Shown here: piece by piece, positions 39,609-53,598 of the stretch
Layout of the letters: every line of letters begins with the position of its first letter
Position numbering within the stretch: the stretch's first letter is position 1
Assembly: GCA_032622095.1 (NCBI GenBank)
Contig: CP136069.1
Location: 189,587,122-189,651,121, forward strand
DNA: 64,000 nucleotides
Origin: Siphonodentalium dalli
Taxonomy: Eukaryota > Mollusca > Scaphopoda > Gadilida > Siphonodentaliidae
Direction: 5' to 3'
The notes under the pieces: model-generated
What the model was told of the DNA's origin: nothing
The model's input: the letters and a program-made list of their open reading frames with translations, nothing else
Databases searched by the model: none
Made by a program: the position numbers and the translations under genes

Positions 39609-40122
39609 GATGAACTCCGTAATGATATACAATTTGTTTGATGAACTCCGTAATGTTATACAATTTGTGTGATGAACTCCGTAATGTTATACAATTTGTT
39701 TGATGAACTCCGTAATGTTATACAATTTGTTTAATGAACTACATAATGTTATACAATTTGTTTGATGAACTCCGTAATGTTATACAATATGTTTGATAAA
39801 CTCAATAATGTTATACAATTTGTTTGATAAACTCCGTAATGTTACTCAATTTGTTTGATAAACTCCGTAATGTTATACAATATGTTTGATAAACTCAAAA
39901 ATGTTATACAATTTGTTTGATACACTCCGTAATGTTACTCAATTTGTTTGATAAACTCTCGTAATGTTATTCAATATGTTTGATAAACTCAGTAATGTTA
40001 TACAATTTGTTTGATAAACTCAATAATGTTATACAATTTGTTTGATAAACTCCATAATGTTATACAATATGTTTGATAAACTCAATAATGTTATACAATT
40101 TGTTTGATACACTCCGTAATGT

Positions 40123-40142
40123 TACTCAAAACTCCGTAATGT
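40123..40142. repeat. Truncated monomer with 11 bp missing, copy 2
   Basis: TACTCAAAACTCC here is identical to 32551, 7,572 bp to the left. The shared out-of-register junction shows common descent of the surrounding segments. Confidence 0.9.
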
Positions 40143-43100
40143 TATACAATTTGTTTGATGAACTCCGTAATGTTATACAATTTGTGTGATGAACTCCGTA
40201 ATGTTATACAATTTGTTTAATGAACTACATAATGTTATACAATTTGTATGATGAACTCCGTAATGTTATACAATTTGTTTGATGAACTCCGTAATGTTAT
40301 ACAATTTGTTTGATGAACTGCGCAATGTTATGCAATGTGTTTGATGGACTCCATAATGTTATACAATTTGTTTGATGAACTCCATAATGTTATACAATTT
40401 GTTTGAAAAACTCCATAATGTTATACAATGTGTTTGATGAACTCCGTAATGATATACAATGTGTTTGATGAACTCCGTAATGTTATACAATTTGTTTGAT
40501 GAACTCCGTAATGTTATACAATTTGTTTGATGAACTCCGTAATGTTATACAATTTGTTTGAAAAACTCCATAATGATATACAATGTGTTTGATGAACTCC
40601 GTAATGTTATACAATTTGTTTGATGAACTCCGTAATGTTATACAATTTGTTTGATGAACTCCGTAATGATATACAATTTGTTTGATGAACTCCGTAATGT
40701 TATACAATTTGTGTGATGAACTCCGTAATGTTATACAATTTGTTTGATAAACTCCGTAATGTTATACAATTTGTTTAATGAACTACATAATGTTATACAA
40801 TTTGTTTGATGAACTCCGTAATGTTATACAATATGTTTGATAAACTCAATAATGTTATACAATTTGTTTGATAAACTCCGTAATGTTACTCAATTTGTTT
40901 GATAAACTCCGTAATGTTATACAATATGTTTGATAAACTCAATAATGTTATACAATTTGTTTGATACACTCCGTAATGTTACTCAATTTGTTTGATAGAC
41001 TCTCGTAATGTTATACAATATGTTTGATAAACTCAATAATGTTATTCAATTTGTTTGATAAACTCAATAATGTTATACAATTTGTTTGATAAACTCCATA
41101 ATGTTATACAATATGTTTGATAAACTCAATAATGTTATACAATTTGTTTGATACACTCCGTAATGTTACTCAATTTGTTTGATAAACTCTCGTAATGTTA
41201 TACAATATGTTTGATAAACTCCATAATGTTATACAATTTGTTTGATAAACTCAATAATGTTATACAATTTGTTTGATAAACTCCATAATGTTATACAATT
41301 TGTTTGATGAACTCCGTAATGTTATACAATTTGTTTGATAAACTCCGTAATGTTACTCAATTTGTTTGATAAACTCCGTAATGTTATACAATATGTTTGA
41401 TAAACTCAATAATGTTATACAATTTGTTTGATACACTCCGTAATGTTACTCAATTTGTTTGATAAACTCTCGTAATGTTATACAATATGTTTGATAAACT
41501 CCATAATGTTATACAATTTGTTTGATAAACTCAATAATGTTATACAATTTCTTTGATAAACTCCATAATGTTATACAATTTGTTTGATGAACTCCATAAT
41601 GTTATACAATTTGTTTGATGAACTCCGTAATGTTATACAATTTGTTTGAAAAACTCCATAATGATATACAATGTGTTTGATGAACTCCGTAATGTTATAC
41701 AATTTGTTTGATGAACTCCGTAATGTTATACAATTTGTGTGATGAACTCCGTAATGTTATACAATTTGTTTAATGAACTACATAATGTTATACAATTTGT
41801 TTGATGAACTCCGTAATGTTATACAATTTGTTTGATGAACTCCGTAATGTTATACAATATGTTTGATAAACTCAATAATGTTATACAATTTGTTTGATAA
41901 ACTCCGTAATGTTACTCAATTTGTTTGATAAACTCCGTAATGTTATACAATATGTTTGATAAACTCAATAATGTTATACAATTTGTTTGATACACTCCGT
42001 AATGTTACTCAATTTGTTTGATAAACTCTCGTAATGTTATACAATATGTTTGATAAACTCCATAATGTTATACAATTTGTTTGATAAACTCAATAATGTT
42101 ATACAATTTGTTTGATGAACTCCATAATGTTATACAATTTGTTTGATGAACTCCGTAATGTTATACAATTTGTTTGATGAACTCCATAATATTATACAAT
42201 TTGTTTGATGAACTCCATAATGTTATACAATTTGTTTGATACACTCCGTAATGTTACTCAATTTGTTTGATAAACTCTCGTAATATTATACAATATGTTT
42301 GATAAACTCCATAATGTTATACAATTTGTTTGATAAACTCAATAATGTTATACAATTTGTTTGATAAACTCCGTAATGTTATACAATATGTTTGATAAAC
42401 TCAACAATGTTATACAATTTGTTTGATACACTCCGTAATGTTACTCAATTTGTTTGATAAACTCTCGTAATGTTATACAATATGTTTGATAAACTCCATA
42501 ATGTTATACAATTTGTTTGATACACTCCGTAATGTTACTCAATTTGTTTGATAAACTCTCGTAATGTTATACAATATGTTTGATAAACTCCATAATGTTA
42601 TACAATTTGTTTGATAAACTCAATAATGTTATACAATTTGTTTGATACACTCCGTAATGTTACTCAATTTGTTTGATAAACTCTCGTAATGTTATACAAT
42701 ATGTTTGATAAACTCCATAATGTTATACAATTTGTTTGATAAACTCAATAATGTTATGCAATTTGTTTGATGAACTCCGTAATGTTACACAATTTGTTTG
42801 ATGAACTCCATAATGTTATACAATTTGTTTGATGAACTCCGTAATGTTATACAATTTGTTTGATGAACTCCATAATATTATACAATTTGTTTTATGAACT
42901 CCACAATGTTATACAATTTGTTTGATACACTCCGTAATGTTACTCAATTTGTTTGATAAACTCTCGTAATGTTATACAATATGTTTGATAAACTCCATAA
43001 TGTTATACAATTTGTTTGATACACTCCGTAATGTTACTCAATTTGTTTGATAAACTCTCGTAATGTTATACAATATGTTTGATAAACTCCATAATGTTAT

Positions 43101-45748
43101 ACAATTTGTTTGATAAACTCAATAATGTTATACAATTTGTTTGATACACTCCGTAATGTTAATCAATTTGTTTGATAAACTCTCGTAATGTTATACAATA
43201 TGTTTGATAAACTCCATAATGTTATACAATTTGTTTGATAAACTCAATAATGTTATACAATTTGTTTGATACACTCCATAATGTTATACAATTTGTTTGA
43301 TAAACTCAATAATGTTATACAATTTGTTTGATACACTCCGTAATGTTACTCAATTTGTTTGATAAACTCCATAATGTTATACAATGTGTTTGATGAACTC
43401 CGTAATGTTATACAATTTGTTTGATGAACTCCGTAATGTTATACAATTTGTTTGATGAACTCCGTAATGATATACAATTTGTTTGATGAACTCCGTAATG
43501 TTATACAATTTGTGTGATGAACTCCGTAATGTTATACAATTTGTTTGATGAACTCCGTAATGTTATACAATTTGTTTAATGAACTACATAATGTTATACA
43601 ATTTGTTTGATGAACTCCGTAATGTTATACAATATGTTTGATAAACTCAATAATGTTATACAATTTGTTTGATAAACTCCGTAATGTTACTCAATTTGTT
43701 TGATAAACTCCGTAATGTTATACAATATGTTTGATAAACTCAATAATGTTATACAATTTGTTTGATACACTCCGTAATGTTACTCAATTTGTTTGATAAA
43801 CTCTCGTAATGTTATACAATATGTTTGATAAACTCAATAATGTTATACAATTTGTTTGATAAACTCAATAATGTTATACAATTTGTTTGATAAACTCCAT
43901 AATGTTATACAATATGTTTGATAAACTCAATAATGTTATACAATTTGTTTGATACACTCCGTAATGTTACTCAATTTGTTTGATAAACTCTCGAAATGTT
44001 ATACAATATGTTTGATAAACTCCATAATGTTATACAATTTGTTTGATAAACTCAATAATGTTATACAATTTGTTTGATAAACTCCATAATGTTATACAAT
44101 TTGTTTGATGAACTCCGTAATGATATACAATTTGTTTGATAAACTCCGTAATGTTACTCAATTTGTTTGATAAACTCCGTAATGTTATACAATATGTTTG
44201 ATAAACTCAATAATGTTATACAATTTGTTTGATACACTCCGTAATGTTACTCAATTTGTTTGATAAACTCTCGTAATGTTATACAATATGTTTGATAAAC
44301 TCCATAATGTTATACAATTTGTTTGATAAACTCAATAATGTTATACAATTTGTTTGATAAACTCCATAATGTTATACAATTTGTTTGATGAACTCCGTAA
44401 TGTTATACAATTTGTTTGATGAACTCCGTAATGTTATACAATTTGTTTGAAAAACTCCATAATGATATACAATGTGTTTGATGAACTCCGTAATGTTATA
44501 CAATTTGTTTGATGAACTCCGTAATGTTATACAATTTGTGTGATGAACTCCGTAATGTTATACAATTTGTTTAATGAACTACATAATGTTATACAATTTG
44601 TTTGATGAACTCCGTAATGTTATACAATTTGTTTGATGAACTCCGTAATGTTATACAATATGTTTGATAAACTCAATAATGTTATACAATTTGTTTGATA
44701 AACTCCGTAATGTTACTCAATTTGTTTGATAAACTCCGTAATGTTATACAATATGTTTGATAAACTCAATAATGTTATACAATTTGTTTGATACACTCCG
44801 TAATGTTACTCAATTTGTTTGATAAACTCTCGTAATGTTATACAATATGTTTGATAAACTCTCGTAATGTTATACAATATGTTTGATAAACTCCATAATG
44901 TTATACAATTTGTTTGATAAACTCCGTAATGTTATACAATTTGTTTGATGAACTCCGTAATGTTACACAATTTGTTTGATGAACTCCGTAATGTTACACA
45001 ATTTGTTTGATGAACTCCATAATGTTATACAATTTGTTTGATGAACTCCGTAATGTTATACAATTTGTTTGATGAACTCCATAATATTATACAATTTGTT
45101 TGATGAACTCCGTAATGTTAAACAATTTGTTTGATGAACTCCGTAATGTTATACAATTCGTTTGATGAACTCCATAATATTATACTATTTGTTTGATGAA
45201 CTCCGTAATGTTATACAATTTGTTTGATGAACTCCGTAATGTTATGCAATGTGTTTGATGGACTCCATAATGTTATACAACTTGTTTGATGAACTCCATA
45301 ATGTTATACAATTTGTTTGATGAACTCCATAATGTTATACAATTTGTTTGAAAAACTCCATAATGTTATACAATGTGTTTGATGAACTCCATAATGATAT
45401 ACAATGTGTTTGATGAACTCCGTAATGTTATACAATTTGTTTGATGAACTGCGCAATGTTATGCAATGTGTTTGATGGACTCCATAATGTTATACAATTT
45501 GTTTGATGAACTCCATAATGTTATACAATTTGTTTGATGAACTCCATAATGTTATACAATTTGTTTGAAAAACTCCATAATGTTATACAATGTGTTTGAT
45601 GAACTCCGTAATGATATACAATGTGTTTGATGAACTCCGTAATGTTATACAATTTGTTTGATGAACTCCGTAATGTTATACAATTTGTTTGATGAACTCC
45701 GTAATGTTATACAATATGTTTGAAAAACTCCATAATGATATACAATGT

Positions 45749-48700
45749 GTTTGATGAACTCCGTAATGTTATACAATTTGTTTGATGAACTCCGTAATGT
45801 TATACAATTTGTTTGATGAACTCCGTAATGATATACAATTTGTTTGATGAACTCCGTAATGTTATACAATTTGTGTGATGAACTCCGTAATGTTATACAA
45901 TTTGTTTGATGAACTCCGTAATGTTATACAATTTGTTTAATGAACTACATAATGTTATACAATTTGTTTGATGAACTCCGTAATGTTATACAATATGTTT
46001 GATAAACTCAATAATGTTATACAATTTGTTTGATAAACTCCGTAATGTTACTCAATTTGTTTGATAAACTCCGTAATGTTATACAATATGTTTGATAAAC
46101 TCAAAAATGTTATACAATTTGTTTGATACACTCCGTAATGTTACTCAATTTGTTTGATAAACTCTCGTAATGTTATTCAATATGTTTGATAAACTCAGTA
46201 ATGTTATACAATTTGTTTGATAAACTCAATAATGTTATACAATTTGTTTGATAAACTCCATAATGTTATACAATATGTTTGATAAACTCAATAATGTTAT
46301 ACAATTTGTTTGATACACTCCGTAATGTTACTCAAAACTCCGTAATGTTATACAATTTGTTTGATGAACTCCGTAATGTTATACAATTTGTGTGATGAAC
46401 TCCGTAATGTTATACAATTTGTTTAATGAACTACATAATGTTATACAATTTGTATGATGAACTCCGTAATGTTATACAATTTGTTTGATGAACTCCGTAA
46501 TGTTATACAATTTGTTTGATGAACTGCGCAATGTTATGCAATGTGTTTGATGGACTCCATAATGTTATACAATTTGTTTGATGAACTCCATAATGTTATA
46601 CAATTTGTTTGAAAAACTCCATAATGTTATACAATGTGTTTGATGAACTCCGTAATGATATACAATGTGTTTGATGAACTCCGTAATGTTATACAATTTG
46701 TTTGATGAACTCCGTAATGTTATACAATTTGTTTGATGAACTCCGTAATGTTATACAATTTGTTTGAAAAACTCCATAATGATATACAATGTGTTTGATG
46801 AACTCCGTAATGTTATACAATTTGTTTGATGAACTCCGTAATGTTATACAATTTGTTTGATGAACTCCGTAATGATATACAATTTGTTTGATGAACTCCG
46901 TAATGTTATACAATTTGTGTGATGAACTCCGTAATGTTATACAATTTGTTTGATAAACTCCGTAATGTTATACAATTTGTTTAATGAACTACATAATGTT
47001 ATACAATTTGTTTGATGAACTCCGTAATGTTATACAATATGTTTGATAAACTCAATAATGTTATACAATTTGTTTGATAAACTCCGTAATGTTACTCAAT
47101 TTGTTTGATAAACTCCGTAATGTTATACAATATGTTTGATAAACTCAATAATGTTATACAATTTGTTTGATACACTCCGTAATGTTACTCAATTTGTTTG
47201 ATAGACTCTCGTAATGTTATACAATATGTTTGATAAACTCAATAATGTTATTCAATTTGTTTGATAAACTCAATAATGTTATACAATTTGTTTGATAAAC
47301 TCCATAATGTTATACAATATGTTTGATAAACTCAATAATGTTATACAATTTGTTTGATACACTCCGTAATGTTACTCAATTTGTTTGATAAACTCTCGTA
47401 ATGTTATACAATATGTTTGATAAACTCCATAATGTTATACAATTTGTTTGATAAACTCAATAATGTTATACAATTTGTTTGATAAACTCCATAATGTTAT
47501 ACAATTTGTTTGATGAACTCCGTAATGTTATACAATTTGTTTGATAAACTCCGTAATGTTACTCAATTTGTTTGATAAACTCCGTAATGTTATACAATAT
47601 GTTTGATAAACTCAATAATGTTATACAATTTGTTTGATACACTCCGTAATGTTACTCAATTTGTTTGATAAACTCTCGTAATGTTATACAATATGTTTGA
47701 TAAACTCCATAATGTTATACAATTTGTTTGATAAACTCAATAATGTTATACAATTTCTTTGATAAACTCCATAATGTTATACAATTTGTTTGATGAACTC
47801 CATAATGTTATACAATTTGTTTGATGAACTCCGTAATGTTATACAATTTGTTTGAAAAACTCCATAATGATATACAATGTGTTTGATGAACTCCGTAATG
47901 TTATACAATTTGTTTGATGAACTCCGTAATGTTATACAATTTGTGTGATGAACTCCGTAATGTTATACAATTTGTTTAATGAACTACATAATGTTATACA
48001 ATTTGTTTGATGAACTCCGTAATGTTATACAATTTGTTTGATGAACTCCGTAATGTTATACAATATGTTTGATAAACTCAATAATGTTATACAATTTGTT
48101 TGATAAACTCCGTAATGTTACTCAATTTGTTTGATAAACTCCGTAATGTTATACAATATGTTTGATAAACTCAATAATGTTATACAATTTGTTTGATACA
48201 CTCCGTAATGTTACTCAATTTGTTTGATAAACTCTCGTAATGTTATACAATATGTTTGATAAACTCCATAATGTTATACAATTTGTTTGATAAACTCAAT
48301 AATGTTATACAATTTGTTTGATGAACTCCATAATGTTATACAATTTGTTTGATGAACTCCGTAATGTTATACAATTTGTTTGATGAACTCCATAATATTA
48401 TACAATTTGTTTGATGAACTCCATAATGTTATACAATTTGTTTGATACACTCCGTAATGTTACTCAATTTGTTTGATAAACTCTCGTAATATTATACAAT
48501 ATGTTTGATAAACTCCATAATGTTATACAATTTGTTTGATAAACTCAATAATGTTATACAATTTGTTTGATAAACTCCGTAATGTTATACAATATGTTTG
48601 ATAAACTCAATAATGTTATACAATTTGTTTGATACACTCCGTAATGTTACTCAATTTGTTTGATAAACTCTCGTAATGTTATACAATATGTTTGATAAAC

Positions 48701-49591
48701 TCCATAATGTTATACAATTTGTTTGATACACTCCGTAATGTTACTCAATTTGTTTGATAAACTCTCGTAATGTTATACAATATGTTTGATAAACTCCATA
48801 ATGTTATACAATTTGTTTGATAAACTCAATAATGTTATACAATTTGTTTGATACACTCCGTAATGTTACTCAATTTGTTTGATAAACTCTCGTAATGTTA
48901 TACAATATGTTTGATAAACTCCATAATGTTATACAATTTGTTTGATAAACTCAATAATGTTATGCAATTTGTTTGATGAACTCCGTAATGTTACACAATT
49001 TGTTTGATGAACTCCATAATGTTATACAATTTGTTTGATGAACTCCGTAATGTTATACAATTTGTTTGATGAACTCCATAATATTATACAATTTGTTTTA
49101 TGAACTCCACAATGTTATACAATTTGTTTGATACACTCCGTAATGTTACTCAATTTGTTTGATAAACTCTCGTAATGTTATACAATATGTTTGATAAACT
49201 CCATAATGTTATACAATTTGTTTGATACACTCCGTAATGTTACTCAATTTGTTTGATAAACTCTCGTAATGTTATACAATATGTTTGATAAACTCCATAA
49301 TGTTATACAATTTGTTTGATAAACTCAATAATGTTATACAATTTGTTTGATACACTCCGTAATGTTAATCAATTTGTTTGATAAACTCTCGTAATGTTAT
49401 ACAATATGTTTGATAAACTCCATAATGTTATACAATTTGTTTGATAAACTCAATAATGTTATACAATTTGTTTGATACACTCCATAATGTTATACAATTT
49501 GTTTGATAAACTCAATAATGTTATACAATTTGTTTGATACACTCCGTAATGTTACTCAATTTGTTTGATAAACTCCATAATGTTATACAAT
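45749..49591. repeat. Partial third copy of the 7.6-kb segment
   Basis: This aligns to 39543-43385 at an offset of 6,206 bp (7,572 minus the nested 1,366). Markers are TACTCAAAAC 40123/46329 and TTTCTTTGAT 41551/47757. It diverges at 49592: copies 1 and 2 switch from Q to P (AATGTGTTTGATGAAC), but this copy stays in Q (AATTTGTTTGATACAC). Confidence 0.9.
46329..46348. repeat. Truncated monomer with 11 bp missing, copy 3
   Basis: TACTCAAAACTCC again, 6,206 bp from the copy at 40123. No other occurrence was found in the window. Confidence 0.9.
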
Positions 49592-50799
49592 TTGTTTGAT
49601 ACACTCCGTAATGTTACTCAATTTGTTTGATAAACTCTCGTAATGTTATACAATATGTTTGATAAACTCCATAATGTTATACAATTTGTTTGATAAACTC
49701 CATAATGTTATACAATTTGTTTGATAAACTCCATGATGTTATACAATATGTTTGATAAACTCAATAGTGTTATACCATTTGTTTGATACACTCCGTAATG
49801 TTACTCAATATGTTTGATAAACTCTCGTAATGTTATACAATATGTTTGATAAACTCAATAATGTTATACAATTTGTTTGATACACTCCGTAATGTTACTC
49901 AATTTGTTTGATAAACTCAATAATGTTATACAATTTGTTTGATACACTCCGTAATGTTACTCAATTTGTTTGATAAACTCCATAATGTTATACAATTTGT
50001 TTGATACACTCCGTAATGTTACTCAATTTGTTTGATAAACTCTCGTAATGTTATACAATATGTTTGATAAACTCCATAATGTTATACAATTTGTTTGATA
50101 AACTCCATAATGTTATACAATTTGTTTGATAAACTCAATAATGTTATACAATATGTTTGATAAACTCAATAATGTTATACAATTTGTTTGATACACTCCG
50201 TAATGTTACTCAATTTGTTTGATAAACTCTCGTGATGTTATACAATATGTTTGATAAACTCCATAATGTTATACAATTTGTTTGATAAACTCAATAATGT
50301 TATACAATTTGTTTGATAAACTCCGTAATGTTATACAATATGTTTGATAAACTCAATAATGTTATACAATTTGTTTGATACACTCCGTAATGTTACTCAA
50401 TTTGTTTGATAAACTCTCGTAATGTTATACAATATGTTTGATAAACTCCATAATGTTATACAATTTGTTTGATAAACTCAATAATGTTATACAATTTGTT
50501 TGATAAACTCCGTAATGTTATACAATATGTTTGATAAACTCAATAATGTTATACAATTTGTTTGATACACTCCGTAATGTTACTCAATTTGTTTGATAAA
50601 CTCTCGTAATGTTATACAATATGTTTGATAAACTCCATAATGTTATACAATTTGTTTGATAAACTCAATAATGTTATACAATTTGTTTGATAAACTCCGT
50701 AATGTTATACAATTTGTTTGATGAACTCCATAATGTTATACAATTTGTTTGATGAACTCCATAATGTTATACAATTTGTTTGAAAAACTCCATAATGTT
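49592..50799. repeat. Q block continuing the third copy
   Basis: GATAAACTC/GATACACTCC monomers include three rounds of the 187-bp hexameric order near 50200-50700. Private changes are CCATGATG near 49732, CAATAGTG near 49762 and CTCGTGATG near 50229. At about 50715 it gives way to P monomers without an S phase tag. Confidence 0.82.
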
Positions 50800-51481
50800 A
50801 TACAATGTGTTTGATGAACTCCATAATGATATACAATGTGTTTGATGAACTCCGTAATGTTATACAATTTGTTTGATGAACTGCGCAATGTTATGCAATG
50901 TGTTTGATGGACTCCATAATGTTATACAATTTGTTTGATGAACTCCATAATGTTATACAATTTGTTTGATGAACTCCATAATGTTATACAATTTGTTTGA
51001 AAAACTCCATAATGTTATACAATGTGTTTGATGAACTCCGTAATGATATACAATGTGTTTGATGAACTCCGTAATGTTATACAATTTGTTTGATGAACTC
51101 CGTAATGTTATACAATTTGTTTGATGAACTCCGTAATGTTATACAATTTGTTTGAAAAACTCCATAATGATATACAATGTGTTTGATGAACTCCGTAATG
51201 TTATACAATTTGTTTGATGAACTCCGTAATGTTATACAATTTGTTTGATGAACTCCGTAATGATATACAATTTGTTTGATGAACTCCGTAATGTTATACA
51301 ATTTGTGTGATGAACTCCGTAATGTTATACAATTTGTTTGATGAACTCCGTAATGTTATACAATTTGTTTAATGAACTACATAATGTTATACAATTTGTT
51401 TGATGAACTCCGTAATGTTATACAATATGTTTGATAAACTCAATAATGTTATACAATTTGTTTGATAAACTCCGTAATGTT
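50800..51481. repeat. 682-bp tandem duplication of a P block, copy 1
   Basis: GCGCAATG at 50883 recurs at 51565 and the P-specific GATATAC array at 51077 recurs at 51759, both 682 bp (22 monomers) apart. The copy ends just after the first GATAAACTC monomers of the following Q. Confidence 0.9.
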
Positions 51482-52163
51482 ATACAATGTGTTTGATGAA
51501 CTCCATAATGATATACAATGTGTTTGATGAACTCCGTAATGTTATACAATTTGTTTGATGAACTGCGCAATGTTATGCAATGTGTTTGATGGACTCCATA
51601 ATGTTATACAATTTGTTTGATGAACTCCATAATGTTATACAATTTGTTTGATGAACTCCATAATGTTATACAATTTGTTTGAAAAACTCCATAATGTTAT
51701 ACAATGTGTTTGATGAACTCCGTAATGATATACAATGTGTTTGATGAACTCCGTAATGTTATACAATTTGTTTGATGAACTCCGTAATGTTATACAATTT
51801 GTTTGATGAACTCCGTAATGTTATACAATTTGTTTGAAAAACTCCATAATAATATACAATGTGTTTGATGAACTCCGTAATGTTATACAATTTGTTTGAT
51901 GAACTCCGTAATGTTATACAATTTGTTTGATGAACTCCGTAATGATATACAATTTGTTTGATGAACTCCGTAATGTTATACAATTTGTGTGATGAACTCC
52001 GTAATGTTATACAATTTGTTTGATGAACTCCGTAATGTTATACAATTTGTTTAATGAACTACATAATGTTATACAATTTGTTTGATGAACTCCGTAATGT
52101 TATACAATATGTTTGATAAACTCAATAATGTTATACAATTTGTTTGATAAACTCCGTAATGTT
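51482..52163. repeat. 682-bp tandem duplication of a P block, copy 2
   Basis: This repeats 50800-51481 in register. It differs by ATAATATAC (near 51847) where copy 1 has ATGATATAC, a variant also present at 20519, so local exchange with another unit type is possible. At 52164 it continues with GTTACTC into Q, where copy 1 jumped back to P. Confidence 0.88.
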
Positions 52164-53598
52164 ACTCAATTTGTTTGATAAACTCCGTAATGTTATACAA
52201 TATGTTTGATAAACTCAATAATGTTATACAATTTGTTTGATACACTCCGTAATGTTACTCAATTTGTTTGATAAACTCTCGTAATGTTATACAATATGTT
52301 TGATAAACTCAATAATGTTATACAATTTGTTTGATAAACTCAATAATGTTATACAATTTGTTTGATAAACTCCATAATGTTATACAATATGTTTGATAAA
52401 CTCAATAATGTTATACAATTTGTTTGATACACTCCGTAATGTTACTCAATTTGTTTGATAAACTCTCGTAATGTTATACAATATGTTTGATAAACTCCAT
52501 AATGTTATACAATTTGTTTGATAAACTCAATAATGTTATACAATTTGTTTGATAAACTCCATAATGTTATACAATTTGTTTGATGAACTCCGTAATGATA
52601 TACAATTTGTTTGATAAACTCCGTAATGTTACTCAATTTGTTTGATAAACTCCGTAATGTTATACAATATGTTTGATAAACTCAATAATGTTATACAATT
52701 TGTTTGATACACTCCGTAATGTTACTCAATTTGTTTGATAAACTCTCGTAATGTTATACAATATGTTTGATAAACTCCATAATGTTATACAATTTGTTTG
52801 ATAAACTCCATAATGTTATACAATTTGTTTGATAAACTCAATAATGTTATACAATTTGTTTGATGAACTCCGTAATGTTATACAATTTGTTTGATGAACT
52901 CCGTAATGTTATACAATTTGTTTGAAAAACTCCATAATGATATACAATGTGTTTGATGAACTCCGTAATGTTATACAATTTGTTTGATGAACTCCGTAAT
53001 GTTATACAATTTATGTGATGAACTCCGTAATGTTATACAATTTGTTTAATGAACTACATAATGTTATACAATTTGTTTGATGAACTCCGTAATGTTATAC
53101 AATTTGTTTGATGAACTCCGTAATGTTATACAATATGTTTGATAAACTCAATAATGTTATACAATTTGTTTGATAAACTCCGTAATGTTACTCAATTTGT
53201 TTGATAAACTCCGTAATGTTATACAATATGTTTGATAAACTCAATAATGTTATACCATTTGTTTGATACACTCCGTAATGTTACTCAATTTGTTTGATAA
53301 ACTCTCGTAATGTTATACAATATGTTTGATAAACTCCATAATGTTATACAATTTGTTTGATAAACTCAATAATGTTATACAATTTGTTTGATAAACTCCG
53401 TAATGTTATACAATTTGTTTGATGAACTCCGTAATGTTATACAATTTGTTTGATGAACTCCATAATGTTATACAATTTGTTTGATGAACTCCGTAATGTT
53501 ATACAATTTGTTTGATGAACTCCGTAATATTATACAATTTGTTTGATGAACTCCGTAATGTTAAACAATTTGTTTGATGAACTCCGTAATGTTATACA
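52164..53598. repeat. Short Q and S part of a 2.3-kb unit
   Basis: This is the same order as 20830-22300: GATAAACTCCGTAATGTTACTC, CTCTCG 32-mers, a P island with GTTTAATGAACTAC near 53045, and S monomers. Private changes are TTATGTGATG near 53012 and CCGTAATATTATAC near 53527. It ends at the phase tag at 53599. Confidence 0.82.

Larger units (their letters stand above)
38177..45748. repeat. 7,572-bp segmental duplication, copy 2
   Basis: This is the second copy of 30605-38176, including the truncated monomer (40123) and TTTCTTTGATAAAC (41551). Private changes are scarce; CTCAACAATG near 42402 is one. The arrangement continues into a partial third copy. Confidence 0.9.
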
